In this document: positions 15,501-23,366 of the stretch, piece by piece
Position numbering within the stretch: position 1 is the stretch's first letter
Layout: the number at the start of each line of letters is the position of its first letter
Source: an uncultured Eubacteriales bacterium
GTDB lineage: Bacteria > Bacillota > Clostridia > Oscillospirales > Acutalibacteraceae
Direction: 5' to 3'
Assembly: GCA_934446475.1 (NCBI GenBank)
Contig: CAKSEH010000016.1
Location: 1-37,592 of the forward strand
Length of the DNA: 37,592 nt
Position numbers and translations under genes: made by a program
Notes under the pieces: model-generated
Told to the model about the DNA's origin: nothing
The model's input: the letters and a program-made list of their open reading frames with translations, nothing else
Databases searched by the model: none

Positions 15501-17634
15501 ATATGGTTCCGCCGTAAATGTTAAGCTTATTTCTTACATAGAAAGCATTATTTAATTTGGAGTTTGCCGTGGTTATTTTTCCTGTTGATTTACAGTCGGT
15601 TATTGAAACGGTGTTTTTATAACTATACCCATATTCGCCTACTGTTATTGTTGGGTAGTCTTGCAGCGGGTTTATTATTTTGTGTCCGTTCAGGCAGATA
15701 TTTACATCTTCTCTTATGTTGGTGCCGCTTTTTAAAGTGACATCGTTTTCAAGATAGTAATTGCCTGCCGTCGTAGGAAGACTGTCGGTCTCTTCCCAGG
15801 GAGTAAAGAAAACTTCGGTGTGTTCGGTATGGTCACCCTTGCTCCTATGAGTACTGCCGCAGATGCAGTGCGGATGGGGGACAGTCAAAAGGAGGCGTTT
15901 ATACTGTGGCTCATATTTAAGCGCAACGCCCGTCATACTTGTTTTAAATCGGTTTGCCGTTGATTCGTCATCTACGCCTACCGCTACAGTTGCAAAGGAA
16001 TTAGCCGTCATCTTTTTAGTGGTTGTAACGTAGATGTCGGAATCACGCCCGTCTTTGGTGTAGATACTATTAACGGTAAAACTATTGCCTTCTTCAAGAC
16101 AGATATCATCAAACGGATACATACCGTTTACTTTAGTGGTCATTAACCAGTTATAGTTAATTACAAAGCAGTTGTCAATTACCATACCGCCGCTCTGATA
16201 AATACCGCCGCCGTTTTCTTTGGCGCTGTTGTTTTGAATGGAACCGCCGTATATATTAAGTCTGCCCTTATTATATACAGCACCGCCTTTTACTGCGGAG
16301 TTGCCGTAAATTCTGACATCGTCTTTCAGGGTTACCGTGCATTCGTTTGAAGAACCGGCAACATAAATGGCTCCGCCGTTACCGGAAGTGTTATCGAACT
16401 GATATATCTGTGAATAGTCGCCGATTATCAAATTACCCTTTGTGGCAACTATGGCAGGAGCATTGCCCGGGGTTCTTTCACCCGCAAAGTGAAGTTTTGT
16501 GAGTGTTACATCGGAGTGGCTGTATTTCGTGTTTACGGTCATTATGCTTCCCGTGTATCCTGCGGCTCTTTTCAGAGTTGACACATTGCCTTCAGCCATA
16601 CCGGCAAGGGTTAAACCTCTTGTTATGTTTATCGGTTCTGTGAACTCGATATCCTTCAGTATATTTATCTTCGAATAGCTGCTGTTTGCAACGGCGCTTT
16701 TAAGCTCTTCGAGATTTGAAGCGTCCTGCACATAGGTGGGAAGAATTCTTATTCCACGATAAGTTGAAAAATCGGCTGCGTTATAATTGCCGTCAAACAC
16801 AACGGTTTTGAAATCAAGATGGCCGTAGTTGTTCGTGCCGGCCTTCATAGTTGTCTTAACTCTGGCACTGTATCCGATTTGAGGGACAACATTCATTAGA
16901 TCCCTGCCCCATAATTGGTTATTGGGGGTTCTGACCGATGCAGTTGTGGTTGCGGTGAATGTTGCGTCATTTGAAATGCGGATATCGTTGCCTTTTGAAT
17001 ATACGGCATTTGATTCCTTTACCTGCACGCATACATCTGCTTTACCGAGAACTTCTATTTTGCCGTTTGCGTACATTCCTCGAAGGCCATTGGTTGAGCA
17101 CTGTATGGCAAGAGAACCCGAACCGCTGATGGTAAGGTCGCCGCCGTCCGCAGATAAAGCTCCCTGCCCGGGACTTTCCGAATTGTAAATATAGTTTGCG
17201 CCTTCAAGAACAATATTAAGGTCTTTATCGGATGTAAGGCTGCACTGAGGAAGGGTGGCAGTGTAATTTCTCATAGTAACGGTTACGGTGGAGGGATCAT
17301 ACTTTAAGTACCAAATCTTAGGTTCGGCGGTGCTTACCGTTTGACCGTCAAAATATGTTACGCTGCTGCCGCTGACCATATTCATATTTCCGTGTTGACC
17401 GAAGCGAACTTTCGTCGGTTTATCGGACGCAGCAAAGGCTGTGAGGGAAACTACGGGTATGGTTCCCAGAATTATCGCAAAGCTCAGAATGCTTGCGGTT
17501 ATCTGCCTTTTCTTTGTGGAAAACAGCTTGAATGTTTTCCCGAGCCTGTTGAATAAAAGGAAAAGCGGATATAAAAGCAGAATGCTTATATATTCGAGTT
17601 TTTCCCGCCCTTTCTTTTTTAAGAAGCTGTTCAT
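12568..17634 (-). CDS. Giant cell-wall-anchored beta-helix surface protein
   Basis: A 1688-aa predicted surface adhesin. An extended signal peptide covers residues ~1-70 ('ITASILSFAIILGTIPVVSL', then TAFAAS). A right-handed beta-helix region (about 75-850) has repeated GG-x-Y/NxYGG units ('NGGGIYQSGGMVIDN', 'IGGGVYMCTDAEFNMYGG'). Ig/MBG-like beta domains (~880-1370) follow, then a section of repeated CxxC pairs (~1375-1550; 'YWSCSSCGKYFADNNG', 'YYYSCDRCNAIS'). The tail 'KSPITGVGLWITICISALAV' plus hydrophobic helix and KKKK end is a sortase sorting signal of SPxTG type. ATG at 17634 is chosen because AGGAGG is just upstream and it precedes the signal peptide. It is divergent from the LytTR regulator, which may control it. 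Ligand unknown. Confidence 0.88.
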   Translation of the reverse strand: MNSFLKKKGREKLEYISILLLYPLFLLFNRLGKTFKLFSTKKRQITASILSFAIILGTIPVVSLTAFAASDKPTKVRFGQHGNMNMVSGSSVTYFDGQTVSTAEPKIWYLKYDPSTVTVTMRNYTATLPQCSLTSDKDLNIVLEGANYIYNSESPGQGALSADGGDLTISGSGSLAIQCSTNGLRGMYANGKIEVLGKADVCVQVKESNAVYSKGNDIRISNDATFTATTTASVRTPNNQLWGRDLMNVVPQIGYSARVKTTMKAGTNNYGHLDFKTVVFDGNYNAADFSTYRGIRILPTYVQDASNLEELKSAVANSSYSKINILKDIEFTEPINITRGLTLAGMAEGNVSTLKRAAGYTGSIMTVNTKYSHSDVTLTKLHFAGERTPGNAPAIVATKGNLIIGDYSQIYQFDNTSGNGGAIYVAGSSNECTVTLKDDVRIYGNSAVKGGAVYNKGRLNIYGGSIQNNSAKENGGGIYQSGGMVIDNCFVINYNWLMTTKVNGMYPFDDICLEEGNSFTVNSIYTKDGRDSDIYVTTTKKMTANSFATVAVGVDDESTANRFKTSMTGVALKYEPQYKRLLLTVPHPHCICGSTHRSKGDHTEHTEVFFTPWEETDSLPTTAGNYYLENDVTLKSGTNIREDVNICLNGHKIINPLQDYPTITVGEYGYSYKNTVSITDCKSTGKITTANSKLNNAFYVRNKLNIYGGTISGYNSYRTGGGAVYTVKGAVVNMYGGTITENKAYIGGGVYMCTDAEFNMYGGLISKNSADFGGGVYLDGGISRIYGGSIKENTAKNYGGGIASAAQLEIKDSPYISNNKLSDSSVSNIALMNNNNTDGKKNLIISGALTGSPLSVSLCYPKYPTVAKPASGYTITKSDLSKIDSEDSAYITELKNGDIVMTKNLKQHKSADFIFTAPSDLSYSGQKKTASVTAKSGITCGKITVLYYDSDGNKLSDAPKNAGTYTVKINVAESSVYSAADGLTSSSWKFKITPAKLSVSVEDVIVKKAQYLPGTLKVIVKGFVNGENENNISGFKAPYARPKTSPDTRVTGTTAFTVDYYYNGYSTANYVFEYNDTANVTVNKVYITESDYTSDKDLSKWQNGNITITPANGYTHISVNGSKWEYSLTLSKENENTQTFYLYNSNDHILTEATTVTYKKDSALPLGEIEIEKNSFKSFINKISFGLFFKKNVDVKIKGSDALSGVKSIEYQKVASSEQYSKTGNWVSGSSFSVKPNEKFIVYAKITDNAGNCTIINSQGVVVYSSSSISVSSATFDLKADKQKDITIGMTLNGNVLEYIKSDGVTLVKGTDYTATDDAITLKKDFLKTLQKGERTIRIVFSPLGVNGDTIEEASLSLTVVDTTHQHNLSFHTQVKQTCLTGGNDAYWSCSSCGKYFADNNGIIDESIAYDNADSFKKGPLGHNFVKKDTAASKRKSDANCTDCAVYYYSCDRCNAISTDKTFEDGQKLGHLFEKEIIDAAHLKSDANCTSPAIYFYGCKRCDEMSENKTFTHGDVKHSYDDGKVTKEATAAEEGTLLFTCKLCKNEKKEKIGKLVPKMINGNGGSYSFGNEQGLVFESDAAVSDILEVLVDGKSVNSGDYSLSDTKAQVTLKTGYLMNLAAGNHTLSIKSVSGTATAQFTIAEKEGSSQTKSPITGVGLWITICISALAVLTGVILFITAKKKKISL

Positions 17635-17732
17635 AAATATCAATATCCTCCTCTTGATTTCTAACGTAAATTTTATCACAACACGACCCCCTAAAAGTGA
17701 TTTCAGAGTGAAAAGTAATTTTTTCGGAGCGA

Positions 17733-17779
17733 AATGCAACAAGGTATTCGTTGCAATATTTCGGGATATATAGTAAAAT
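17733..17779 (+). promoter_or_regulatory. Promoter of the LytTR operon with CGTTGCAA -35 element and inverted GTTGCA sites
   Basis: TTGCAA (17751-17756), a 17-bp spacer and TAAAAT (17774-17779) form the promoter. An upstream inverted copy TGCAAC (~17734-17739) faces the adhesin. The same CGTTGCAA plus 17-bp spacing recurs before the dockerin gene at 19804. Confidence 0.6.
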
Positions 17780-17808
17780 AAAATCAGCAGAAAAAGGGGG
17801 TATTCGGA

Positions 17809-18543
17809 ATGATAAAAATTGCCGTGTGCGATGACGACGGCGAAACGCTCGAAACCGCTCGGAATTTGATATTAAAATGGTCAAAAGAGAGAAATATTCC
17901 TGTTGAAGTTACGGCATACGATAATGGGGATTCGCTGATTTTTGCAAATTCACGAGGGAAGATAGATATTATATTTCTCGATATAATAATGCCGCTTTTA
18001 AACGGTATGGAAACCGCAAAGGAAATAAGGACCGCAGACACTGCGGTTAAAATAGTCTTTCTTACTTCGTCGCCTGAATTTGCGCTTGAGTCTTATGAGG
18101 TGAAGGCTTATGATTATCTGTTAAAACCCGTAAGTTACGATAGAGTCTCAAAGGTTCTTGACGAGTGCACCGCAGCCTTTGAGGGAGAAAGAAAAAACAT
18201 AGTGCTCAAAACCGCATTCGGATATCAAAAAATCTACTTAAGCGATGTCGAATATGTTGAAGCACAGAATAAAAAGGTTATTTTTTATCTTAAAAACGGC
18301 GAACCCACAGAGTCCCCGGCGCCTCTTTATTCGATTGAAGATAAACTTACGAGCGAAAACGGATTTTTCAAATGCCACCGAAGCTATCTTGTCTATATGC
18401 CTGCGGTCGAGAGTTTTTCAAGCTCCGATATAATCTTTTCTTCCGGTCGGAAGATTCCTATTGCGAGGGGATACGCCAAGGCGTTTAAAGAGGCTTATTT
18501 TGAACTTATGTTCAGTAAAAGGGGTAAGAATGTATGGCAGTAG
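17809..18543 (+). CDS. LytTR-family response regulator (AgrA/VirR-like)
   Basis: Receiver domain (1-~122) with D8/D9/D10, phospho-acceptor D58 in 'IIFLDIIMP' and K107 in 'LLKPVSY'. The C-terminal LytTR DNA-binding domain (~135-235) shows 'YLSDVEYVEAQNKKVIFYLK' and 'FFKCHRSYLVYMPAVESF'. LytTR regulators control surface, toxin or peptide-signalling genes by binding paired ~9-bp sites. AAAAAGGGGG precedes the ATG. Its stop overlaps the kinase start by 10 bp, so the two are coupled. No AgrD/AgrB peptide-signal genes are adjacent, so the stimulus is not obvious. Likely targets nearby are the adhesin and the dockerin gene (inference from shared promoter motifs). Confidence 0.93.
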   Translation: MIKIAVCDDDGETLETARNLILKWSKERNIPVEVTAYDNGDSLIFANSRGKIDIIFLDIIMPLLNGMETAKEIRTADTAVKIVFLTSSPEFALESYEVKAYDYLLKPVSYDRVSKVLDECTAAFEGERKNIVLKTAFGYQKIYLSDVEYVEAQNKKVIFYLKNGEPTESPAPLYSIEDKLTSENGFFKCHRSYLVYMPAVESFSSSDIIFSSGRKIPIARGYAKAFKEAYFELMFSKRGKNVWQ

Positions 18544-19802
18544 AAATTCTCAGCCTTATACATAACGCAACAACCCTTCTTTTCGGCGTTTATATATCTG
18601 CGGCTTTTCTCGGCATCAGGATGAACAGAAAAAATATTTTCACTCTTTTCGGTTTTAGTTGTTGCGTCGGAGTTGTGTATGTAACATCGTATATTCTTTT
18701 TTCTACGGAAGGCACCGAAAAAATATATCCCCTTATAGTTCATATTCCCCTTGCATTGTTTCTGACACTTTACTATAAATACAAGCCTGCTCTTTCGGCA
18801 CTTTCGGTTCTTACGGCGTATCTTTGCTGTCAGATAAGCAACTGGATGGGTATTGCCGCAGAAAATATAGTCGATAAACAGTGGGTGTATTATACAGTAA
18901 GAATAATTGTTACCGTTGCGGTCTTTGTCTTGCTTATGAGATATATTTCAGCAGCGACTGCGGTTTTGCTGCAAAAGCCGACGGCGTCTATAATCATTTT
19001 AGGAATTATGCCCCTGGTTTACTATATTTTCGACTATGCGGCAGGGGTGTATACAGGACTTCTTTATTCGGGTCTTAAAGTGGTCGTCGAGTTTCTCGGA
19101 TTTGTGCTCTGTGTGTTTTATATACTCTTTATTTTTCTTTATTTCAGGCAATACGAGGAAAAACGGGATGCCGAGCAGAAAACCCAGATAATGGAAATGA
19201 AAAGAGCTCAGTCGGAAAAGGAAATAGAAGCACTTCGCCGCTCGGAATACGCCGTTTCCATACTCCGTCACGATATAAGGCATTTTCTTCTTAATATTTC
19301 GTCATATATATCAAACGGTCAAACCGAAAAGGCACAAAAATATATAAGCGATATTATTGACGCAACCGATAAAACCGCAACCCATAAATATTCAAAGAAC
19401 GAGATAGTAAATATGATCCTTTCGTCCTTTGAGGAAAGAATTTCGGAAAACGGCATTGATTTTGAACACTTCGTCGATGTTCCGCAGAAACTTATATTTC
19501 CCGATGTCGACCTGACTGCTATTTTGTCAAACGCTCTTGAAAATGCAGTCAAAGCGGTAAGCAAGCTGCAGGAGGGCGAAAGAAAAATAATATTTGATAT
19601 GTATATGTCCGCCAACAAACTGCTGATATCGGTTAAAAACAGCTTTTCGGGGCAGATAAAATTTGTCGACGGACTGCCCACAACCGAAGAATCGGGACAT
19701 GGGATAGGTACTCAAAGCATAAGATATGTTACGGAAAAACTCAAAGGTAACTGTCAGTTTTCCGTTGCGGACGGAATGTTTGTTTTGCAGGTAATACTGT
19801 AA
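18534..19802 (+). CDS. AgrC-like GHKL sensor histidine kinase
   Basis: Residues 1-~205 contain six hydrophobic helices, as in AgrC/ComD-type receptors. A coiled-coil linker ('EKRDAEQKTQIMEMKRAQSE') leads to the phospho-acceptor region 'ILRHDIRHFLLNI' (H245 region), N box 'LTAILSNALENAVKAV' and G box 'ESGHGIGTQSIRY' of the HATPase_c_5/GHKL type. 422 aa is normal. It is the cognate kinase of the overlapping LytTR regulator. In AgrC relatives the ligand is a short peptide; no such gene is seen here. Confidence 0.9.
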   Translation: MAVEILSLIHNATTLLFGVYISAAFLGIRMNRKNIFTLFGFSCCVGVVYVTSYILFSTEGTEKIYPLIVHIPLALFLTLYYKYKPALSALSVLTAYLCCQISNWMGIAAENIVDKQWVYYTVRIIVTVAVFVLLMRYISAATAVLLQKPTASIIILGIMPLVYYIFDYAAGVYTGLLYSGLKVVVEFLGFVLCVFYILFIFLYFRQYEEKRDAEQKTQIMEMKRAQSEKEIEALRRSEYAVSILRHDIRHFLLNISSYISNGQTEKAQKYISDIIDATDKTATHKYSKNEIVNMILSSFEERISENGIDFEHFVDVPQKLIFPDVDLTAILSNALENAVKAVSKLQEGERKIIFDMYMSANKLLISVKNSFSGQIKFVDGLPTTEESGHGIGTQSIRYVTEKLKGNCQFSVADGMFVLQVIL

Positions 19803-19803
19803 T

Positions 19804-19834
19804 CGTTGCAAAAAAGCATTCTGTGATGTATAAT
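19804..19834 (+). promoter_or_regulatory. Promoter of the transglutaminase-dockerin gene
   Basis: CGTTGCAA with TTGCAA at 19806-19811, a 17-bp spacer and TATAAT at 19829-19834. It duplicates the layout of the LytTR operon promoter (17749-17779), suggesting joint control. It starts immediately after the kinase stop codon. Confidence 0.7.
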
Positions 19835-19864
19835 ACTCTTATACACTAAAAGGGGATAAGTTGA

Positions 19865-21403
19865 ATGAAAAAAATCAAAAAATCGATATTGTGTTTTATA
19901 TTGTCATTAGTTGTGGTTTCGGGTGCAAATTTACAGTGCTTTGAGGCTTTTGCACTGTCCGAAAACGAGTTTTACGGCTCATCGGGCGTGAAAACCGAGC
20001 TTTATTTCGGCAGAAACACTCTTCTTAAAATGGAAAACGGAAAACAACTTGTTGAGGTTTACGATACTCTGTATAACGGAATAAACGAGCGCCGTGAGAA
20101 AATAGTTTTCAGCGGTTTTAAAAGCGGCAGGATAGCTTATGATGATTTTACTATGGTTTACGAGCTATACCGCTTTGATCATCCCGAACATTACTGGTAT
20201 TCCGGGGGATACGGATATTCTCTGTATTCGGACGGTACTTTAGCCTATATACTGCCTTCGTACGGTGACGGTTTTGACGATACGCTTTTTACAAGGTCGG
20301 TAAATTTGCTTCTCGCCTGTGCAAACGGCAAGACGACGGACTATGATAAAGCCCTAGCTCTTCACGATGCGATAGTTAAGTATTCAAGGTATACAGACGG
20401 AGATAATGCTCACAATGCTTACGGCATAACGGTAAACGGTGAGGCTGTATGCGAGGGATACGCCAAGGCTTACCAGTATCTTCTACAGCTTTCGGGGATA
20501 CAGTCTTATATAGTAACGGGATTTGCAAACGGCGGAGCCCACGCCTGGAATCTTATCCGCCTTGACGGCAGGTATTATTATGCGGACACTACCTGGGATG
20601 ACCCCGTAACAGACGGCTATGAATCGTTAAAGCCTGTATACTACCGATATTTCTGCACAACAACCGAGCTTATTTCAAAGAATCATACGATAGAGGATAA
20701 ATACGGCATAATTCCCGAGTGCACAAGCACCGATAAGCTTTATAAAGAGTACCGCGAAATTTCCGAATACACCGTTGAATCGGTTGCGAACGCATTCGGC
20801 GGCACCTATACCGCAAGGTTCATTTATACAAAGGGGGACGGTCTGAACTTCGACAATTGGTTTAGCGAAAGAGACGAAAACGGAATGCAAAATCTTGATA
20901 AGGTATATCAGAAGCTGTTTTCTTACAGAGGCGGTTCGTTTTCGTGGTCTTCTGATGGGGAAGCAATAATTCTTTCTTTTATCCCGGCAAACACGGCTTC
21001 TGTTGCGGGGAGACTTAAAAATTTTTCGGATCCCGAAAAGGCGGCTCAAATATCTCTCATTCCGTCCGGAAGCTCGGAGACTGCTTACACCGCCGAAGTT
21101 TACGGTGATTTTGACATATGGAAAATAAACGGCGTCGCTTACGGAAATTACAGCGTGGTTATTTCAAAACAGGGGCACAAAACAAAGACGGGTTCCGTTA
21201 CGGTCAATGAAAACGGTGCCGTGTTTGACTCCGATATATTTCTTATAGGAGATACAAATGAGGACGGAACGGTCGATGTAAGGGATATCGTAAGGTTAAA
21301 GGTGAGCATAGCCGCAGGAATTACATCCGATGCGCTTGATGTCGATTCGGACGGATCTGTAAATGCGCAGGATATCGTATATCTTTTTGAAAACATATAC
21401 TGA
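19865..21403 (+). CDS. Secreted transglutaminase-like protein with C-terminal dockerin
   Basis: A signal peptide (1-~31; 'ILCFILSLVVVSGANLQCFE') directs secretion. The transglutaminase-like/CYK3-type core has the triad C196 ('GEAVCEGYAKAYQYLL'), H226 ('GGAHAWNLIRLDG') and D241 ('YYYADTTWDDP'). A carbohydrate- or peptidase-regulatory-like beta domain (~400-455) follows, then a type I-like dockerin with two Ca-binding loops 'DTNEDGTVDVRD' and 'DVDSDGSVNAQD'. The enzyme may crosslink or cleave proteins/peptides; the dockerin should dock it on a cohesin scaffold not present in the window. It has its own promoter with the CGTTGCAA element. AAAAGGGGAT precedes the ATG. Confidence 0.88.
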   Translation: MKKIKKSILCFILSLVVVSGANLQCFEAFALSENEFYGSSGVKTELYFGRNTLLKMENGKQLVEVYDTLYNGINERREKIVFSGFKSGRIAYDDFTMVYELYRFDHPEHYWYSGGYGYSLYSDGTLAYILPSYGDGFDDTLFTRSVNLLLACANGKTTDYDKALALHDAIVKYSRYTDGDNAHNAYGITVNGEAVCEGYAKAYQYLLQLSGIQSYIVTGFANGGAHAWNLIRLDGRYYYADTTWDDPVTDGYESLKPVYYRYFCTTTELISKNHTIEDKYGIIPECTSTDKLYKEYREISEYTVESVANAFGGTYTARFIYTKGDGLNFDNWFSERDENGMQNLDKVYQKLFSYRGGSFSWSSDGEAIILSFIPANTASVAGRLKNFSDPEKAAQISLIPSGSSETAYTAEVYGDFDIWKINGVAYGNYSVVISKQGHKTKTGSVTVNENGAVFDSDIFLIGDTNEDGTVDVRDIVRLKVSIAAGITSDALDVDSDGSVNAQDIVYLFENIY

Positions 21404-21413
21404 GATTTAAATT

Positions 21414-22382
21414 ATGAAGATAGGTAATCTTAACATATCGGGTTATGCGGCACTGGCTCCTATGGCAGGTGTTGCGGACAGGGCGATGCGTGAGCTTTGT
21501 ATGAGATACGGCGCTTCGTTTTGCGTAGGCGAGCTTACGAGTGCAAGAGGTGTCTCCTCAAACGACAAAAAATCGGAGGAATTGCTTTTTTGCTCCGATA
21601 AGTCAAGACCGTGTGCGTCTCAGCTTTTTGGCTGCGAACCCGATATTATGGCTGCCGCCGCAGTTAAAGCAAGTGAGTATAATCCCGATTTTATCGATAT
21701 AAATATGGGTTGTCCTGCCCCGAAAGTTGCGGGAAACGGGGGCGGCAGCGCCCTTATGAAAGATGTAAAACTTGCGGAAAGCATAGTGAGAGCGGTTGTT
21801 AGGGCGGTTAAGATTCCGGTAACGGTTAAAATGCGTGCAGGCTGGGACGACGGGCATATAAATGCTCCGGAGCTTGCAAAAGCCTGCGAAGCCGCAGGAG
21901 CCGCAATGATAACGGTTCACGGGAGAACAAAAACCCAAATGTATGCTCCGCCGGTAAATTACGGTGTAATTGCCGATGTTAAAAAAAGCGTTAAAATACC
22001 CGTTGCAGGTAACGGAGATGTTACAGACGGCGAAAGCGCTCTTCATATGTATAAGACGACAGGGTGCGACCTTGTTGCGGTCGGTAGGGCGGCTATGGGC
22101 AATCCCTTTGTTTTTGAGGAAATAAATGCTGCGCTTAAAGGTGAAGATTACATCCGGCCCTCGCTTGAGAAACGGCTTTATGTGTGCCTTGAGCAGGTAG
22201 AGCTTATGCTTAAATACAAGGATCCGCACAATGCGATTCTTGAATCGAGAAAACATACAGCTTGGTATATGAGCGGACTTAAAGGTGCGGCGGCTCTGCG
22301 AAGGGAATGCGGCGAAATAAGCTCTGTTGATGATATTGAGCGTATATGCCAAAAAGCTCTTGAACTGAATCCCGATATGTGA
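21414..22382 (+). CDS. dus: tRNA-dihydrouridine synthase (DusB-like)
   Basis: Flavoenzyme that reduces uridine to dihydrouridine in tRNA. A TIM-barrel Dus domain starts 'APMAGVADRAMRELCMRYGA' and contains the signature 'DINMGCPAPKVAGNGGGSAL' with the catalytic Cys, 'TVKMRAGWDD' and 'ITVHGRTKTQMY', then 'VAGNGDV' and 'AVGRAAMGNPF' FMN/phosphate-binding loops. 322 aa is the normal length. ATG is 10 bp after the dockerin-gene stop without a strong ribosome binding site, so translation may be coupled. The DusB subfamily is the usual one in Firmicutes but is not proven here. Confidence 0.94.
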   Translation: MKIGNLNISGYAALAPMAGVADRAMRELCMRYGASFCVGELTSARGVSSNDKKSEELLFCSDKSRPCASQLFGCEPDIMAAAAVKASEYNPDFIDINMGCPAPKVAGNGGGSALMKDVKLAESIVRAVVRAVKIPVTVKMRAGWDDGHINAPELAKACEAAGAAMITVHGRTKTQMYAPPVNYGVIADVKKSVKIPVAGNGDVTDGESALHMYKTTGCDLVAVGRAAMGNPFVFEEINAALKGEDYIRPSLEKRLYVCLEQVELMLKYKDPHNAILESRKHTAWYMSGLKGAAALRRECGEISSVDDIERICQKALELNPDM

Positions 22383-22434
22383 TAAAATAATAAATACTGT
22401 TTTTGATTTTATTTATGGTGGAAGGAAGTATCCT

Positions 22435-23169
22435 ATGTCAGGACATTCTAAATGGAACAATATTAAGCGCAAAAAGGAAAAAACCGATGCCGCAAAGGCA
22501 AAGATTTTTACCAAAATGGGCAGAGAAATAGCCGTTATAGTTAAGGCGGGCGGTCCTAATCCGCTTGAGAACAGCAAGCTTAAGGATGCTATTGCAAAAG
22601 CCAAAGCGGCGAATGTTCCGAACGACAATATTGAGAGAATAATTAAAAAGGCTGCCGGTGAGTCGGGCGGAAACGAATATGAAGAACTTATATATGAGGG
22701 ATACGGTCCTAGCGGAGTAGCCGTTGTTGTTGAAACACTTACGGATAACCGCAACCGCACCGCAGGTGATGTCCGCCATTACTTTGATAAGTGCGGCGGA
22801 AATCTCGGTCAGTCAGGCTCGGTTATGTTTATGTTCGACCGCAAGGGAATAATAGAGATCGAGGCCGAGGGGCATGATGAAGACGAAGTTATGGAGGCCG
22901 CTCTCGAAGCCGGAGCAGAGGACTTTAATTTTGACGGCGATGTTTTTGAGATCTCTACAGCTCCGAACGATTTGGGTGCCGTAAGAGATGCTCTCGAGGA
23001 AAAGGGATACTCTTTTCTTTCTGCCGAGGTGCAGTATGTTCCGAAAACCACAACCGAAATAACAGACCCCGATTCTGCGGAAAAAATGGAAAAACTCATA
23101 GATATGCTTGAGGATAACGACGACGTTCAGGCAATTTGGCATAATTGGGAAATGCCCGAGGAAGAATAA
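22435..23169 (+). CDS. yebC: YebC/TACO1-family protein
   Basis: Starts with the invariant 'MSGHSKWNNIKRKKEKTDAA' and shows 'FTKMGREIAVIVKAGG' and 'MFMFDRKGIIEIE', spanning the three YebC/PmpR domains at the usual 244 aa. Members have been described as transcriptional regulators and, for TACO1-like members, as factors helping translation of difficult (proline-rich) stretches; which applies here is unknown. GGAAGG precedes the ATG. It is followed by a clear terminator, ending the transcription unit that likely includes dus. Confidence 0.95.
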   Translation: MSGHSKWNNIKRKKEKTDAAKAKIFTKMGREIAVIVKAGGPNPLENSKLKDAIAKAKAANVPNDNIERIIKKAAGESGGNEYEELIYEGYGPSGVAVVVETLTDNRNRTAGDVRHYFDKCGGNLGQSGSVMFMFDRKGIIEIEAEGHDEDEVMEAALEAGAEDFNFDGDVFEISTAPNDLGAVRDALEEKGYSFLSAEVQYVPKTTTEITDPDSAEKMEKLIDMLEDNDDVQAIWHNWEMPEEE

Positions 23170-23195
23170 TATCAGCGGCGTTGAAATTTAAGATA

Positions 23196-23220
23196 AAAGC
23201 GGCGGATACACCGCCGCTTT
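23196..23220 (+). terminator. Terminator after yebC
   Basis: AAAGCGGCGG pairs with CCGCCGCTTT around ATACA, followed by ATTTAT. 26 bp after the yebC stop. Confidence 0.88.
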
Positions 23221-23285
23221 ATTTATGCGCTTAGAGCAGCAGCCGAAAAAGATACTTATTTTTTAGAATTTATTGAAACTTGTCG

Positions 23286-23343
23286 TTGACAGTTAATACT
23301 ATATGTGCTATAATCATTAACGCACAAACACATTATATTGATG
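23286..23343 (+). promoter_or_regulatory. nrdDG promoter with two candidate NrdR boxes
   Basis: TTGACA (23286-23291), 17-bp spacer and TATAAT (23309-23314) is a perfect consensus promoter. Two NrdR-box-like sequences (near ataCTATATgTGcta at 23296 and acaCATTATATTGatg at 23328) have their conserved C exactly 32 bp apart, as in tandem NrdR operators; the first overlaps the promoter spacer. Confidence 0.65.
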
Positions 23344-23366
23344 AAAACAAAAGGAGAGTAATAGCT

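Noticed and set aside
21603..22352. 249-aa minus-strand frame inside dus
   Set aside because: Antisense shadow; Dus motifs are intact on the plus strand.
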